The notes: generated by a model not told the origin, from the letters alone. Counted from the stretch's first letter, positions 9,869-18,296 are shown. The stretch is DNA of 64,000 bases from Bacillus sp. DTU_2020_1000418_1_SI_GHA_SEK_038 (GCF_032341175.1 NZ_CP135435.1:2976001-3040000); one strand, 5' to 3'. Made by a program: numbers and translations.

Positions 9869-10258
9869 TTAGCTAGGTATCATTTGAATAATCGTTTCAA
9901 TCATGACTGTTAATATTGGGATCGCCATTGCCAGAATAAGTATTTTTCCTCCTAGTTCAATCTTTGAAGCAATTGCTCCTTGGCCAGCATCCTTCGTTAT
10001 TTGAGCTGCAAATTCAGCAATATAGGCAATGCCGATAATTTTTAAGATTGTTTCAATGTAAATCATATTTACTTTTGCATTGATAGCGATTCTTTCAATC
10101 ATGTGGATGATGGCATAAATTTGATCGACTAAAAAAAGGAAAATCGCACAACCAACAAATACAATGAGCAAAAAAGCAAAGTTTGGTTTCTGTTCCTTCA
10201 CAATTAAAGCAAGAAAGGTTGCTACAAGTGCGACTCCGACTATTTGAATAATTTCAAT
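9869..10258 (-). CDS. spoIIIAD: Stage III sporulation protein AD, apparent ATT start
   Basis: SpoIIIAD is a small integral membrane protein of the SpoIIIA complex. The conserved part includes KEQKPNFAFLLIVFVGCAIF and KIIGIAYIAEFAAQITKDAG. No ATG, GTG or TTG lies where the family N-terminus begins. The frame from ATT 10,258 reads IEIIQIVGVALVATFLALIV, an expected first membrane segment, and a strong GGGAGG sits 8 bases before that ATT. The only other start, GTG at 10,201, would delete the first membrane helix and has no ribosome-binding site. I therefore annotate a 129-residue product with an ATT start, close to the 133 residues of B. subtilis. A sequencing error changing ATG to ATT cannot be excluded. 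Confidence 0.88.
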   Translation of the reverse strand: MEIIQIVGVALVATFLALIVKEQKPNFAFLLIVFVGCAIFLFLVDQIYAIIHMIERIAINAKVNMIYIETILKIIGIAYIAEFAAQITKDAGQGAIASKIELGGKILILAMAIPILTVMIETIIQMIPS

Positions 10259-10272
10259 GGCAAAGACCTCCC

Positions 10273-10479
10273 TTACCCCTGAAATAAAAACACCGATTTG
10301 ATTTTCTGAAATAGATCATCTACGATTGATGCAACCATGAACAAAATATAGATAAACCCAAACAGTGTCACCCACTGGGCATATTCCTTTTTTCCAACTT
10401 GATCGAGTATAGTGTGCAGAAAGGCGACAACTATTCCGACACCCGCAATTTTAAAAATAATATCAACCTCAAGGCCCAT
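10273..10479 (-). CDS. spoIIIAC: Stage III sporulation protein AC
   Basis: This 68-residue protein has two hydrophobic segments and the highly conserved core IAGVGIVVAFLHTILDQVGK, followed by KEYAQWVTLFGFIYILFMVA. The start is ATG 10,479 (MGLEVDIIFK), placed 8 bases after AGGAGG. A longer frame beginning at 10,503 would swallow the ribosome-binding site and exceed the family length. It is co-transcribed with the other spoIIIA genes and acts in the mother-cell membrane. Confidence 0.95.
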   Translation of the reverse strand: MGLEVDIIFKIAGVGIVVAFLHTILDQVGKKEYAQWVTLFGFIYILFMVASIVDDLFQKIKSVFLFQG

Positions 10480-10540
10480 CCTTTTCCCTCCTATGAAAAT
10501 CAAGCAGCATGCTTTTGCTTCGTTTATGCGTTTCCGCGAT

Positions 10541-11056
10541 TTACATTAATAAAATGATTAATAGTAACCCTGTTAGAAATCCTAGACTTTTCACCATCTT
10601 TTCATATTTGGCTTGTTTGTCGTAGGCATCATTTTCTTCTCGTTCTAAGTGTGATAATGTCAGCATGATTTGCTTTTGCTGTGACTTTCGGTCATGGCGG
10701 CCCAATGTTTCTCCAAATTGTTTCATTATTTCAAACTCGCCCTGTTTCAGAGCAGTCATTTTCCAAATTTCCTTGAGGCTTTGTTCCCAGGCTTCCTTCA
10801 CCGTTGTTTCACTATTTGTCAGTTTTTTTGCGAATTTTTCAAAAAACCAGGACAATGGTTTTGCCGATTGAACCGAAAGCCTTCTTGCCGCTTCATGCAG
10901 TGGAGTATGACCATACATAATTTCAGCTTCTAATGACTGCAATGCTGACTTCAGCTGTCTAAGCTGGCGCGGCCGTTCATGTAAATGCCTAGATGCTTCA
11001 AAACCAGCCCACGTCGTGGCAACGATAATAAAGACGGCACCAATTAATTTCATCAT
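10541..11056 (-). CDS. spoIIIAB: Stage III sporulation protein AB
   Basis: SpoIIIAB resembles the membrane platform proteins of type II/type IV pilus systems and probably works with the ATPase SpoIIIAA. The 171-residue protein has hydrophobic ends (LIGAVFIIVATTWAGFEAS and LGFLTGLLLIILLM) flanking a charged helical middle with QLRQLKSALQSLEAEIMYG, the family hallmark. The start codon follows the spoIIIAA stop directly, so the two are coupled; two successive ATGs make the exact start uncertain by one codon. Confidence 0.94.
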   Translation of the reverse strand: MMKLIGAVFIIVATTWAGFEASRHLHERPRQLRQLKSALQSLEAEIMYGHTPLHEAARRLSVQSAKPLSWFFEKFAKKLTNSETTVKEAWEQSLKEIWKMTALKQGEFEIMKQFGETLGRHDRKSQQKQIMLTLSHLEREENDAYDKQAKYEKMVKSLGFLTGLLLIILLM

Positions 11057-11983
11057 TTAAGTCACTCTCACTTCATTAATAATCCCTGTTCCATTCCCAT
11101 CCTTGAGCCCTGCTACAGTTCCTGGGCCATTTTTTCTAGTTAACTCAATAAATCGCTGGAAAATCCCCATTTCTATAATGGGCTTCATCGTTGGCCTCTT
11201 GCTTATCTCTTCTAAGGAATTTCCGTGAGTAGTCATGATTAGCTTGATTCCTGCATTCACAGCCTCCATTATCGCTTCTGCATCTTCTTTTCTTCCGATT
11301 TCATCAACAATGAGCACATCAGGACTCATTGAACGAATCATCATCATCATGCCCTCAACTTTTGGGCAAGCGTCCAGAACGTCTATGCGTGGCCCAAATG
11401 TCATTTGAGGAATACCATTCACACTTCCTGCAATTTCAGATCGCTCATCAATGATTCCTACCTTATAGGAGGGAAACCGATTATTCTTGTCGCCGCTTGA
11501 AATGATTCTTGCAATATCACGAAGCAGTGTTGTTTTCCCCGTTTGTGGCGGTCCAATGATCATCGTATGAAGCCAAGAACCCCTATCGAGCAAGTTCATT
11601 ATTAATTTATCTGCTATCCCAATTTGTTCTCTGGCAATTCGGATATTAAAGGAAGAGATATCTCTTATAGCTTTTACTTTTCCATTCTCTAGGATGACTT
11701 TTCCCGCTAAGCCAACACGGTGTCCGCCCTCAATCGTGATATACCCCCTGCGCAGTTCTTCCTCAAGGGTGTAAATAGAAAAATGGCTGATCTTGTTTAA
11801 CAAATGCAAGGCATCCTCTTGATTTACAACATAAGGCAAAAATTGTGGTTTTCCTTTAATCGTTAATTCGAGCGGGCGATTAATCCGAACACGAATTTCT
11901 TCTAGTTCATTCAATTGTGGAGGTGAAATATGCAGCATTTTTTCTGAGATATTTTTCGGTAAAAAAGCTAAAATCGTTTCCAA
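11057..11983 (-). CDS. spoIIIAA: Stage III sporulation protein AA, secretion-type ATPase
   Basis: SpoIIIAA is a RecA-like ATPase related to type II/IV secretion ATPases and is thought to energise the SpoIIIA-SpoIIQ channel. The 308-residue protein has Walker A GPPQTGKTTLLRDI near residue 144, Walker B VLIVDEIGR near 223 and the family text MTTHGNSLEEI near 254. It starts at TTG 11,983 behind GGGAGG. As the first gene of the operon it lies 50 bp downstream of a sigma-E-type promoter. Confidence 0.96.
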   Translation of the reverse strand: METILAFLPKNISEKMLHISPPQLNELEEIRVRINRPLELTIKGKPQFLPYVVNQEDALHLLNKISHFSIYTLEEELRRGYITIEGGHRVGLAGKVILENGKVKAIRDISSFNIRIAREQIGIADKLIMNLLDRGSWLHTMIIGPPQTGKTTLLRDIARIISSGDKNNRFPSYKVGIIDERSEIAGSVNGIPQMTFGPRIDVLDACPKVEGMMMMIRSMSPDVLIVDEIGRKEDAEAIMEAVNAGIKLIMTTHGNSLEEISKRPTMKPIIEMGIFQRFIELTRKNGPGTVAGLKDGNGTGIINEVRVT

Positions 11984-12032
11984 TTTGTTGATCCTCCCAT
12001 TTTTCTAGTAGGACTAGCATCTTACTACTTAA

Positions 12033-12060
12033 AATGTATGCCTGCATTGAAACAATATGA
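12033..12060 (-). promoter_or_regulatory. Sigma-E promoter of the spoIIIA operon
   Basis: On the minus strand TCATATT is followed after 13 bases by CATACATT. Both boxes match the sigma-E consensus (kmATAtT and CATACAnT), and the start site would be about 55-60 bp before spoIIIAA. Sigma-E control of this operon is established in B. subtilis. Confidence 0.88.
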
Positions 12061-12162
12061 CTTTGAATTGATTTCTTTCGTGGAAAACACTAAAAGTTCG
12101 AATGTTATATTTCATTTAGCCGTATACATTTACAAAACCTAATATACAGAAAGTGAGGGAGA

Positions 12163-12837
12163 ATGATGTATTATCAGCAGCCACCCTTTAGAACACCTCT
12201 AGCAAGTGGAAAAAGGCAAAATATCATCAGAGTTTCCGGCATCGGAAAGGTAACAGTGGCACCAAATAGAGCAGAGATCACATTAGGTGTTTCTACAGAG
12301 GATGTACAATTAGAGAAAGCTCAGAACGATAATGCCGCCGCAATAGCTAACATAAAAAACGCCTTAAATTCGATTGGCATTCATGATGACCAAATACGAA
12401 CGGTCAATTACTCCATTTTTCCACAATATGATTATATAGAAGGAAAACAAATTTTTAGGGGCTACAGAGTAGAGCACTTACTGCTCATTACAATTGGTGA
12501 TATAGAGAAGGCGGGATTGGTCGTTGATACGGCAGTAAAAAATGGCGCAAATATAATAACAGGCATCAAATTCTCTGTAAATAATCCAAGCCAATACGAA
12601 CAACAAGCATTGTCTTTTGCTGTTATCGATTCTTTTCAAAAGGCTGAAGCAATTGCGAGAACATTAGGAGTTCAACTGAATAATACCCCAATTTTAATAC
12701 AAGAAATGGGCCATCGCGGAGAACCCTTTCCAATTCAGACATCTGCATTTGTTAAAAGTGAAGCAGCTACAGCAATTCAGCCAGGCACATTAGAAATTAG
12801 CAGTCAAGTATTAGCTGAATATACTTATCTTCCATAG
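12163..12837 (+). CDS. SIMPL (DUF541) domain protein
   Basis: The 224-residue protein consists of one SIMPL domain. The characteristic N-terminal strand is IIRVSGIGKVTVAPNRAEITLGVSTEDV at residues 21-48, cited here by its landmarks VSGIGKVTVAPNRAEI and LGVSTE. Later landmarks are IKNALNSIGI, YSIFPQYDY and ALSFAVIDSFQKAEAIARTL. Family members are often exported or cell-surface proteins of unclear function. No signal peptide is visible here, so this copy may be cytoplasmic or exported by another route. Two adjacent ATG codons follow GTGAGGGAG. In B. subtilis this position, next to spoIIIAA, holds yqhV; here the gene is divergent from the spoIIIA operon. Confidence 0.88.
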   Translation: MMYYQQPPFRTPLASGKRQNIIRVSGIGKVTVAPNRAEITLGVSTEDVQLEKAQNDNAAAIANIKNALNSIGIHDDQIRTVNYSIFPQYDYIEGKQIFRGYRVEHLLLITIGDIEKAGLVVDTAVKNGANIITGIKFSVNNPSQYEQQALSFAVIDSFQKAEAIARTLGVQLNNTPILIQEMGHRGEPFPIQTSAFVKSEAATAIQPGTLEISSQVLAEYTYLP

Positions 12838-12849
12838 ATTTTTAAACAT

Positions 12850-13073
12850 AAAAAAAGCAATAACCAATTGGTTATTGCTTAAGTATCCATATGTATAGCC
12901 GCCTTTGCCGCCGATTTATATGGAGTTTCATACCTGCTCCTCCAGGTGGGTGTCCGCAATTACTGCCCAAACGTCCTCTCATTGGAGGCATGTTTTTCAA
13001 GTAATGGTGTTGAACTCCCTAAATAAATATAAAGGTTGAAACTTCATATACAAGCGTACAACGCAGCTTCTGT
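12850..13073 (-). ncRNA. Candidate stand-alone structured RNA
   Basis: The 330-bp gap between the SIMPL gene and efp has no convincing ORF. On the minus strand it has a promoter-like pair (13,080-13,108), then a multi-stem region, then a perfect terminator. Pairings are TTTATAT with ATATAAA, GGAGTT (from 13,018) with AACTCC (to 12,922), ATTACT (13,005-13,000) with AGTAAT (12,964-12,959) enclosing CCTC...GAGG in reverse complement, and ACCTG with CAGGT at 12,947-12,932 with an exposed GGAGGAG-like loop. The transcript would be about 220 nt. I cannot assign it to a known RNA family. Confidence 0.5.
12852..12881 (-). terminator. Terminator of the candidate RNA
   Basis: A perfect 11-bp palindromic stem, AAGCAATAACC-AATT-GGTTATTGCTT, is followed on the minus strand by seven T. 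On the plus strand it has no T run, so it serves minus-strand transcription, not the SIMPL gene. Confidence 0.85.
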
Positions 13074-13079
13074 ATCATT

Positions 13080-13108
13080 ATAATACGTAATATCGCTGAA
13101 AACTTCAA
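13080..13108 (-). promoter_or_regulatory. Promoter-like boxes before the candidate RNA
   Basis: On the minus strand TTGAAG is followed after exactly 17 bases by TATTAT, overlapping a TATAAT. This would start transcription near 13,073, inside the efp-SIMPL gap, giving a transcript independent of efp. Confidence 0.5.
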
Positions 13109-13167
13109 GCGGAAGTTTTTTACAGGAAAGGATGTTTAAAAAGAACGATCACTTTCCAAATCATTTT

Positions 13168-13725
13168 TTAAGCACGAGATACGTATGTACCTTCTTCTGT
13201 ATTGATAATTAATTTATCTCCTTGGTTGATGAAGAAAGGCACTTGAACGATTAGACCCGTTTCAAGCTTTGCCGGTTTAGAACCACCAGACGCTGTATCC
13301 CCTTTAATACCTGGTTCTGTCTCAATTACTTCCAATTCAACCGTATTTGGAAGCTCCACTCCTAAAGTTTCAGTATTATACATCAGAATATGAACTTCCA
13401 TATTTTCTTTAAGAAATTTCAATTCATACTCAATCGCTGATGCCGGTAATTCAATTTGATCATATGATTCATTATCCATAAAAACATGCTGGTCCCCATT
13501 AGCATAAAGGTATTGCATTTTTCTATTATCAATTTGTGCTTTTGCAACTTTTTCACCTGCACGGAACGTTTTTTCCTGAACGTTTCCATTGCGAAGGTTA
13601 CGTAGTTTGGAACGGACAAAAGCTGCACCTTTCCCTGGTTTTACGTGTTGGAAATCCATTACACGCCAAATACCGTTATCTACCTCGATGGTTAAGCCTG
13701 TACGAAAATCATTAACAGAAATCAT
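13168..13725 (-). CDS. efp: Translation elongation factor P
   Basis: EF-P enters the ribosomal E site and relieves stalling at consecutive prolines. The 185 residues have the normal three OB-like domains. The modified-lysine loop reads [17 protein letters not shown] near residue 32; in Bacillus this lysine carries 5-aminopentanol. The C-terminus ends [17 protein letters not shown], as in the family. I use ATG 13,725, the second start-like codon after TTAGGAGGATTTTTTG, because it gives the standard length. It follows the peptidase gene on the same strand with a 75-bp gap. Confidence 0.97.
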   Translation of the reverse strand: MISVNDFRTGLTIEVDNGIWRVMDFQHVKPGKGAAFVRSKLRNLRNGNVQEKTFRAGEKVAKAQIDNRKMQYLYANGDQHVFMDNESYDQIELPASAIEYELKFLKENMEVHILMYNTETLGVELPNTVELEVIETEPGIKGDTASGGSKPAKLETGLIVQVPFFINQGDKLIINTEEGTYVSRA

Positions 13726-13800
13726 CAAAAAATCCTCCTAATTGTCTACATGTCTTTGCTAGCTTGAGCACCAAATAGGGCTCATTCTAAACTTATTAAA

Positions 13801-14862
13801 TTATAATATGATTAGTTCTTTTGTTGAATGCGTGAGCGATTCATTATGATCTTTTGTAATAACCGTATCGTCTTCAATTCGAACCCCGCCAAGTCCAGGG
13901 ATATAAATGCCCGGCTCAACAGTTACGACCATACCAGGTTCAAGAATAATATCAGATTTGAAGGAGAGTGTTGGTCCTTCATGAACTTCTAATCCGATAC
14001 CATGGCCAGTCGAGTGCCCGAAGTTTTCCCCATAACCCTTTTCAGTAATATAATCGCGTGTGAGAGCATCTGCTTCCTTTCCGCTCATTCCAGGCTTTAT
14101 GCCATTCATTCCTCGCAACTGTGCTTGAAGAACGATATCATAAATTTCTTTAAGTTTGGCATCAGGCTCTCCAACTGCAAGAGTTCGGGTGATATCTGAA
14201 ATATATCCATTATAATAGGCACCAAAATCTAATGTAACGAAATCGCCTTTTTCAATTACTTTGTCACTAGCTCTCCCATGTGGAAGTGCAGAACGATAGC
14301 CGGAAGCAACGATAATATCAAAAGAAGACGAAGCAGCTCCCGCTTTTCTCATAAAGAACTCTAATTCATTTGACACATCAAGCTCTGTGATGCCGGGACG
14401 AATGAATTCAAGAATATGTTTATATGCGGCATCCGCAATATCAGCTGCTGCCTTTAATATCTTAATCTCTGCCTCACTCTTTATCAAGCGTAACTTTTCA
14501 ATTTCACCTGATACAGGAACTAATTCTCCATCCACTGCTTGTTCATAAGCTTTATAAGCGGAAAAAGTTAAATGGTCCTGTTCAAAACCAAGCTTTTTAA
14601 TGCCCAGTTTCTTTGCTTGCTGGGCTACCTCAACGGGGATGGAGCCTGTATGTTTAACAATTTTATAGCCTTCACATTCCGCATTTGCCTGTTCGATATA
14701 GCGGAAATCAGTAATAAATTGTGCATCTTCCCCACTGATAAGTACAACGCCTGCAGAACCAGTAAAGTTTGTCATATAGCGGCGATTATATTCACTTGTG
14801 ATTAGCATGCCATCAATACCTAACCGTTCAAAAACAGACTGAAGCTTCTGTAGCTTTTCCAT
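13801..14862 (-). CDS. yqhT: Xaa-Pro peptidase (YqhT, M24B family)
   Basis: This is a pita-bread metallopeptidase that hydrolyses Xaa-Pro bonds in peptides in the cytoplasm. The 353 residues comprise a creatinase-like N-terminal domain (to about 125) and a catalytic domain. Metal-ligand segments are VTLDFGAYYNGYISDITRT (first two Asp, about 213-226), FGHSTGHGIGLEVHE (His, about 281), VTVEPGIYIPG (Glu) and GVRIEDDTVIT (last Glu). ATG follows GAGGGAGAGAAG. It lies upstream of efp as in B. subtilis. The aroQ gene that often precedes it is not found here. Confidence 0.94.
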   Translation of the reverse strand: MEKLQKLQSVFERLGIDGMLITSEYNRRYMTNFTGSAGVVLISGEDAQFITDFRYIEQANAECEGYKIVKHTGSIPVEVAQQAKKLGIKKLGFEQDHLTFSAYKAYEQAVDGELVPVSGEIEKLRLIKSEAEIKILKAAADIADAAYKHILEFIRPGITELDVSNELEFFMRKAGAASSSFDIIVASGYRSALPHGRASDKVIEKGDFVTLDFGAYYNGYISDITRTLAVGEPDAKLKEIYDIVLQAQLRGMNGIKPGMSGKEADALTRDYITEKGYGENFGHSTGHGIGLEVHEGPTLSFKSDIILEPGMVVTVEPGIYIPGLGGVRIEDDTVITKDHNESLTHSTKELIIL

Positions 14863-15019
14863 TTTTTTCTTCTCTCCCTCTTAAGATAACTATTCCTATT
14901 ACTCAAATAGAGAATATTTTGCTGAATGATTCACCAAGAACATTCTATCACAATTGAATTTATTTTAACTACCACGAAAATCCAAATTCTATTCACCTTT
15001 TCGTATTGGACGAGGGCAA

Positions 15020-15532
15020 TTAGGATTTCGCCTCTTTTTCCCTTTTTTCCTTATATTTCACTTCGCCCTCCTCATAAGAAATCGTATATCCGACAAATAC
15101 ACCATATAATACATATAAACATATAGATGTAATAATCGTATTTCTCTCGAGTTCATTGTAAGGGTTTATACCAGGAAAAATCGGATTTAGCACAAAAAAG
15201 ACTAACAAAAAAAGAAAAATCCCATAAAAAATCCCCACCCATATATTCAGAAACTTTCTAAGCAGGGCATAATAGATGAGGGCTGCAACAATAGAAATCG
15301 CACCTATTATGAGAAGGGAAATAACGGTTCCTAGCCAACTATCCTTCCAATCTCCAATTGTCCATGGATCTAATATAACCTTCGGATGTATTTCTGTTAA
15401 ATTAATAAAATGTGTAAAGTATCCAATTCCACTCCAAAGTATCCCTCCTATTAGGCCTGTTAAAATAACTAGTGTCAAGAAAGACATTGGTTTATCATCG
15501 TGATTTTGATCAGTTTGCTTATCATCTGCCAT
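15020..15532 (-). CDS. yqhR: Membrane protein YqhR
   Basis: This is a 170-residue integral membrane protein matching YqhR by position and pattern. Four hydrophobic stretches are visible: FLTLVILTGLIGGILWSGIG, LGTVISLLIIGAISIVAALI, WVGIFYGIFLFLLVFFVLNP and TIITSICLYVLYGVFVGYTI. The N-terminal 20 residues are polar and the C-terminus is charged. I prefer ATG 15,532 behind GGAGGTGG over an ATG five codons upstream. No function is known. Divergent yqhQ starts about 320 bp away. Confidence 0.82.
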   Translation of the reverse strand: MADDKQTDQNHDDKPMSFLTLVILTGLIGGILWSGIGYFTHFINLTEIHPKVILDPWTIGDWKDSWLGTVISLLIIGAISIVAALIYYALLRKFLNIWVGIFYGIFLFLLVFFVLNPIFPGINPYNELERNTIITSICLYVLYGVFVGYTISYEEGEVKYKEKREKEAKS

Positions 15533-15598
15533 TTTAGCCACCTCCATTTATATTATGTCCCTTTGCCATTATTCACTTGCATATTAAAATGAATTAAG

Positions 15599-15631
15599 CT
15601 GCTGATTGATACAATTTATCTATTTCAGCAG
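15599..15631. other. Inverted repeat in the yqhR-yqhQ gap
   Basis: CTGCTGA and TCAGCAG are separated by 19 bases in the 323-bp divergent gap. An A run follows on the plus strand, so it is not a plus-strand terminator. It might be a protein site or the relic of an element. Nothing else was recognised in the gap. Confidence 0.35.
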
Positions 15632-15855
15632 ACATAAAAAAATTATTTAATATCAAATATCAGTCATTCCTAGAGGTTTTTTTGGATTTCTAGTAGAATA
15701 AAGATAGGTACATACAGCTTCAGTCGTAATCATATTTTGAACAAGTTTTTTCAAGCATACTTTATGTTTTGACTTAATGAGGTGGTTTTGAAATGCACCC
15801 TTGTTTAATTAGCTGTTAAATTCCGAGTTTAAATAATAGGTTGGTGCAATTACAC

Positions 15856-16800
15856 ATGTCAAAAAATCAAAAGCCTGTATACGGAGGTCAAGCGGTTGTA
15901 GAAGGAGTTATGTTTGGCGGAAAGCATAATTATGTCACTGCGGTTCGTCGTAAGGACGACTCCATAGAATACTTCGAGCTTCCCCGTAAATCGAATGCTT
16001 CTTTACAATTAATCAAAAAGATCCCATTTCTTCGAGGGATTGTGGCCATTATTGAGGCTAGCGCAAATGGCTCTAAGCACTTAAATTTTTCTACTGAAAG
16101 ATATGATTTGGATCCCAGCGATGACGAAAAACTGAAAGAACAAGAAGGCTCTAAATTAACAATGTGGCTTGGTGTTGCTGCGGTTGGCGTTATTTCCTTT
16201 CTCTTTGGAAAGTTTATTTTTACTCTCGTTCCTGTTTTCTTAGCTGAGTTGACTAAGCCTGTTTTTCCCGGACATTTTGCACAAATCCTAGTCGAAGGCT
16301 TTTTTAAACTGCTGTTATTGCTCGCATATATATACTTTGTTTCATTAACACCTATCATCAAAAGAGTATTTCAGTATCATGGTGCAGAGCATAAAGTAAT
16401 TAATGCTTTTGAAAACGGAAAAGAACTCACAGTAGAAAATGTTCAAGCCCAATCGAGACTGCATTACCGCTGTGGAAGCAGTTTCATATTATTCACAGTT
16501 ATTATTGGTGTTTTTGTCTATTTACTCGTACCAACTGAACCATTATATGTACGTGTCCTCAACCGACTTGCTCTTATTCCTGTAGTACTCGGCATTTCAT
16601 TCGAGGTACTGCAATTGACTAACAAAGTTAGAAATGTCCCTGTATTGAAATATTTAGGAATTCCAGGTCTTTGGCTGCAGCTTCTCACAACAAAGGAGCC
16701 AAAAGACGATCAAGTGGAAGTAGCAATTTTATCGTTTGAAAAATTATTAGAAAAAGAAAAAGCTTCTGAAGCGCGTTTAAAAACAGAAGAAATCGTTTAA
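15856..16800 (+). CDS. yqhQ: YqhQ family membrane protein (DUF1385)
   Basis: The 314-residue protein starts with the family signature KPVYGGQAVVEGVMFGGKH and carries VKRVFQYHGAEHKVINAFE-type text at about 175-195 (KRVFQYHGAEHKVINAFENG) and HYRCGSSFI near 210. Hydrophobic segments lie at about 96-125, 140-165 and 215-260. The Cys, His and Glu residues of the HGAEHK and RCG motifs are conserved, but the reaction is unknown. I chose ATG 15,856; upstream in-frame TTG and GTG codons at 15,841 and 15,844 lie inside the ribosome-binding region. yqhP follows on the same strand. Confidence 0.9.
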   Translation: MSKNQKPVYGGQAVVEGVMFGGKHNYVTAVRRKDDSIEYFELPRKSNASLQLIKKIPFLRGIVAIIEASANGSKHLNFSTERYDLDPSDDEKLKEQEGSKLTMWLGVAAVGVISFLFGKFIFTLVPVFLAELTKPVFPGHFAQILVEGFFKLLLLLAYIYFVSLTPIIKRVFQYHGAEHKVINAFENGKELTVENVQAQSRLHYRCGSSFILFTVIIGVFVYLLVPTEPLYVRVLNRLALIPVVLGISFEVLQLTNKVRNVPVLKYLGIPGLWLQLLTTKEPKDDQVEVAILSFEKLLEKEKASEARLKTEEIV

Positions 16801-16866
16801 TTTTTAATGTTCGTAAGTTTAAAAGAATGGAAATATGCTCATCATGCTCATAGGGAGGTGGCTTTC

Positions 16867-17244
16867 TTGAAAAATCGGATTTCACTATTGGTTATCTCTG
16901 GTCTTATTCTCCTGGCTGTTTTAGGAGTGTCAACCAGCTTGATTGCAAATCCTGCCGGTTTTTTACGGAGAATAGCTGTCATTTTATTAGTTGGTGCTAT
17001 CGTGTTTTACATCTTTCAACGTTTTTATAGAGCTAGCCCTAAAAAACAAGAGCAGCGAGCATTTATTCGTGCAGCAAAAAAGTCAAAGAGACGATTTCAT
17101 CAGCCAGATGCTGGAAAAGGCAACAGTCGCAAGGCAAGCTCCGGTTCTTTAACTTCCATTAAAAGGACTAGAAAAAAATCTTCAACACATTTAACAGTAA
17201 TTGAAGGAAAAAAGGGCAAAAAGAAAGATCGAGCTTCTCTTTAA
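16867..17244 (+). CDS. yqhP: YqhP / SA1362 family membrane protein
   Basis: The 125-residue product has two hydrophobic segments near its N-terminus (ISLLVISGLILLAVLGVSTS and IAVILLVGAIVFYIFQRFY) and then a long Lys/Arg/Ser-rich tail, for example RAAKKSKRRFH and GKKGKKKDRASL. The start is TTG 16,867 behind GGGAGGTGG; a longer frame begins at 16,807 but lacks a ribosome-binding site. It follows yqhQ on the same strand and ends at a terminator. No function is known. Confidence 0.82.
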   Translation: MKNRISLLVISGLILLAVLGVSTSLIANPAGFLRRIAVILLVGAIVFYIFQRFYRASPKKQEQRAFIRAAKKSKRRFHQPDAGKGNSRKASSGSLTSIKRTRKKSSTHLTVIEGKKGKKKDRASL

Positions 17245-17262
17245 CTAGCTCGATCTTTTTAT
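17225..17262 (+). terminator. Terminator between yqhP and yqhO
   Basis: AAAGATCGAGCT pairs with AGCTCGATCTTT, followed by a T-rich tail on the plus strand. The minus strand also has a T-rich tail, so it may serve the convergent yqhO too. Confidence 0.9.
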
Positions 17263-17266
17263 TTTA

Positions 17267-18151
17267 TTAATAGCACCATTGTGAGAAGAATTGCTTCGTA
17301 CATTTTTTACCTAAATCAACAAGTTGTTGCTTTTTCTCTGGGGTCAAATGAAATTCTGTCGTTAAAACTCCCTCTGTTGGGATAAAGATAATATTGCTAG
17401 CATGTTTTCTGGAAATATATCTAGAATCATGTGCCTCCTTCATCGTCTCAAATAATGCTTCAAACATTTGAATTGCATTTTTTATTTTATGCTGTGGATG
17501 CTCACTAAGGCTATGGCTCAATTGCACGCCTAACACTGGCCTGACTTTCTTGACATTATCTTTATCAAATAACCACATTGGAAAATTACTTAATACACCG
17601 CCATCAACGATGATATTTGCGCTGCGTTGTGTAAAGAGCTTTACTGGCTCGAAAAAATATGGAAGGCTGCAGCTCATGCGAATCGCTTTTGCAACCGAAA
17701 ATGACCCAGGGTCAATTCCATACTTAATTAAGTCATCAGGCAATACGATAAGTTGACCATTCGTTAAATCTGACGCAATGACACGCAACGCTTGTGGAGG
17801 GAGATCCGAAAACTTCTTTACTCCCTTTGCCGCAAGCTTTTCAGCTAACCACTTTTCAAGTTCATCCCCTTTATATAAGCCTAGACGCCAAAAAAGAAAA
17901 ATCCATTTTGTAACGGCAAAAGGAAAATATGTCTTTCGTGGATCAAGAAATTTTTCCAGTTGTAATTCATCAAGCAGTTCGTAAACCTCTTTACTAGAAT
18001 AATTAGCCGCAATTAAAGACGCAATGATAGATCCGGCACTTGTACCTGCCAGTCTTTTAAAGCGAAAACCCCTTTTTTCGATTTCTTCATAGGCACCGAT
18101 AAGCGCAAATCCTTTAATGCCTCCACCTGAAAAAACACCATCTATATACAT
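17267..18151 (-). CDS. yqhO: Patatin-like phospholipase family protein YqhO
   Basis: This is a patatin-fold acyl hydrolase of 294 residues. The oxyanion loop is VFSGGGIKGFALIGAYEE at the N-terminus, the nucleophile serine lies in LAGTSAGSIIAS (about 37-48), and the catalytic Asp in VDGGVLSNFPMW (about 186). These give the full Ser-Asp dyad. Substrate is unknown; related proteins deacylate lipids. ATG 18,151 follows GGGGTGG; an in-frame GTG three codons earlier is part of that site. Its gene converges on yqhP. Confidence 0.9.
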   Translation of the reverse strand: MYIDGVFSGGGIKGFALIGAYEEIEKRGFRFKRLAGTSAGSIIASLIAANYSSKEVYELLDELQLEKFLDPRKTYFPFAVTKWIFLFWRLGLYKGDELEKWLAEKLAAKGVKKFSDLPPQALRVIASDLTNGQLIVLPDDLIKYGIDPGSFSVAKAIRMSCSLPYFFEPVKLFTQRSANIIVDGGVLSNFPMWLFDKDNVKKVRPVLGVQLSHSLSEHPQHKIKNAIQMFEALFETMKEAHDSRYISRKHASNIIFIPTEGVLTTEFHLTPEKKQQLVDLGKKCTKQFFSQWCY

Positions 18152-18233
18152 GGCAGCCACCCCTATCGATGTATTAATACATCTTTAATCGATGGCTTTT
18201 GAATTTAGTACGGAGGACAATGTTAAAATTTCC

Positions 18234-18265
18234 AAAAAAAGAAGATGGGGCTTATCCCATCCTCT
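18234..18265 (-). terminator. Terminator after nrdJ
   Basis: GATGGG-ATAAGC-CCCATC on the minus strand is followed by TTCTTTTTTT. It lies about 35 bp after the nrdJ stop. Confidence 0.85.
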
Positions 18266-18296
18266 TTAATCAAATGTAATACTAATTTAACTAATT

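Noticed and set aside
12872..12991. A 39-codon ORF on the minus strand (MPPMRGRLGSNCGHPPGGAG...).
   Set aside because: It has no ribosome-binding site and its end lies inside a terminator stem; the region is better explained as structured RNA.
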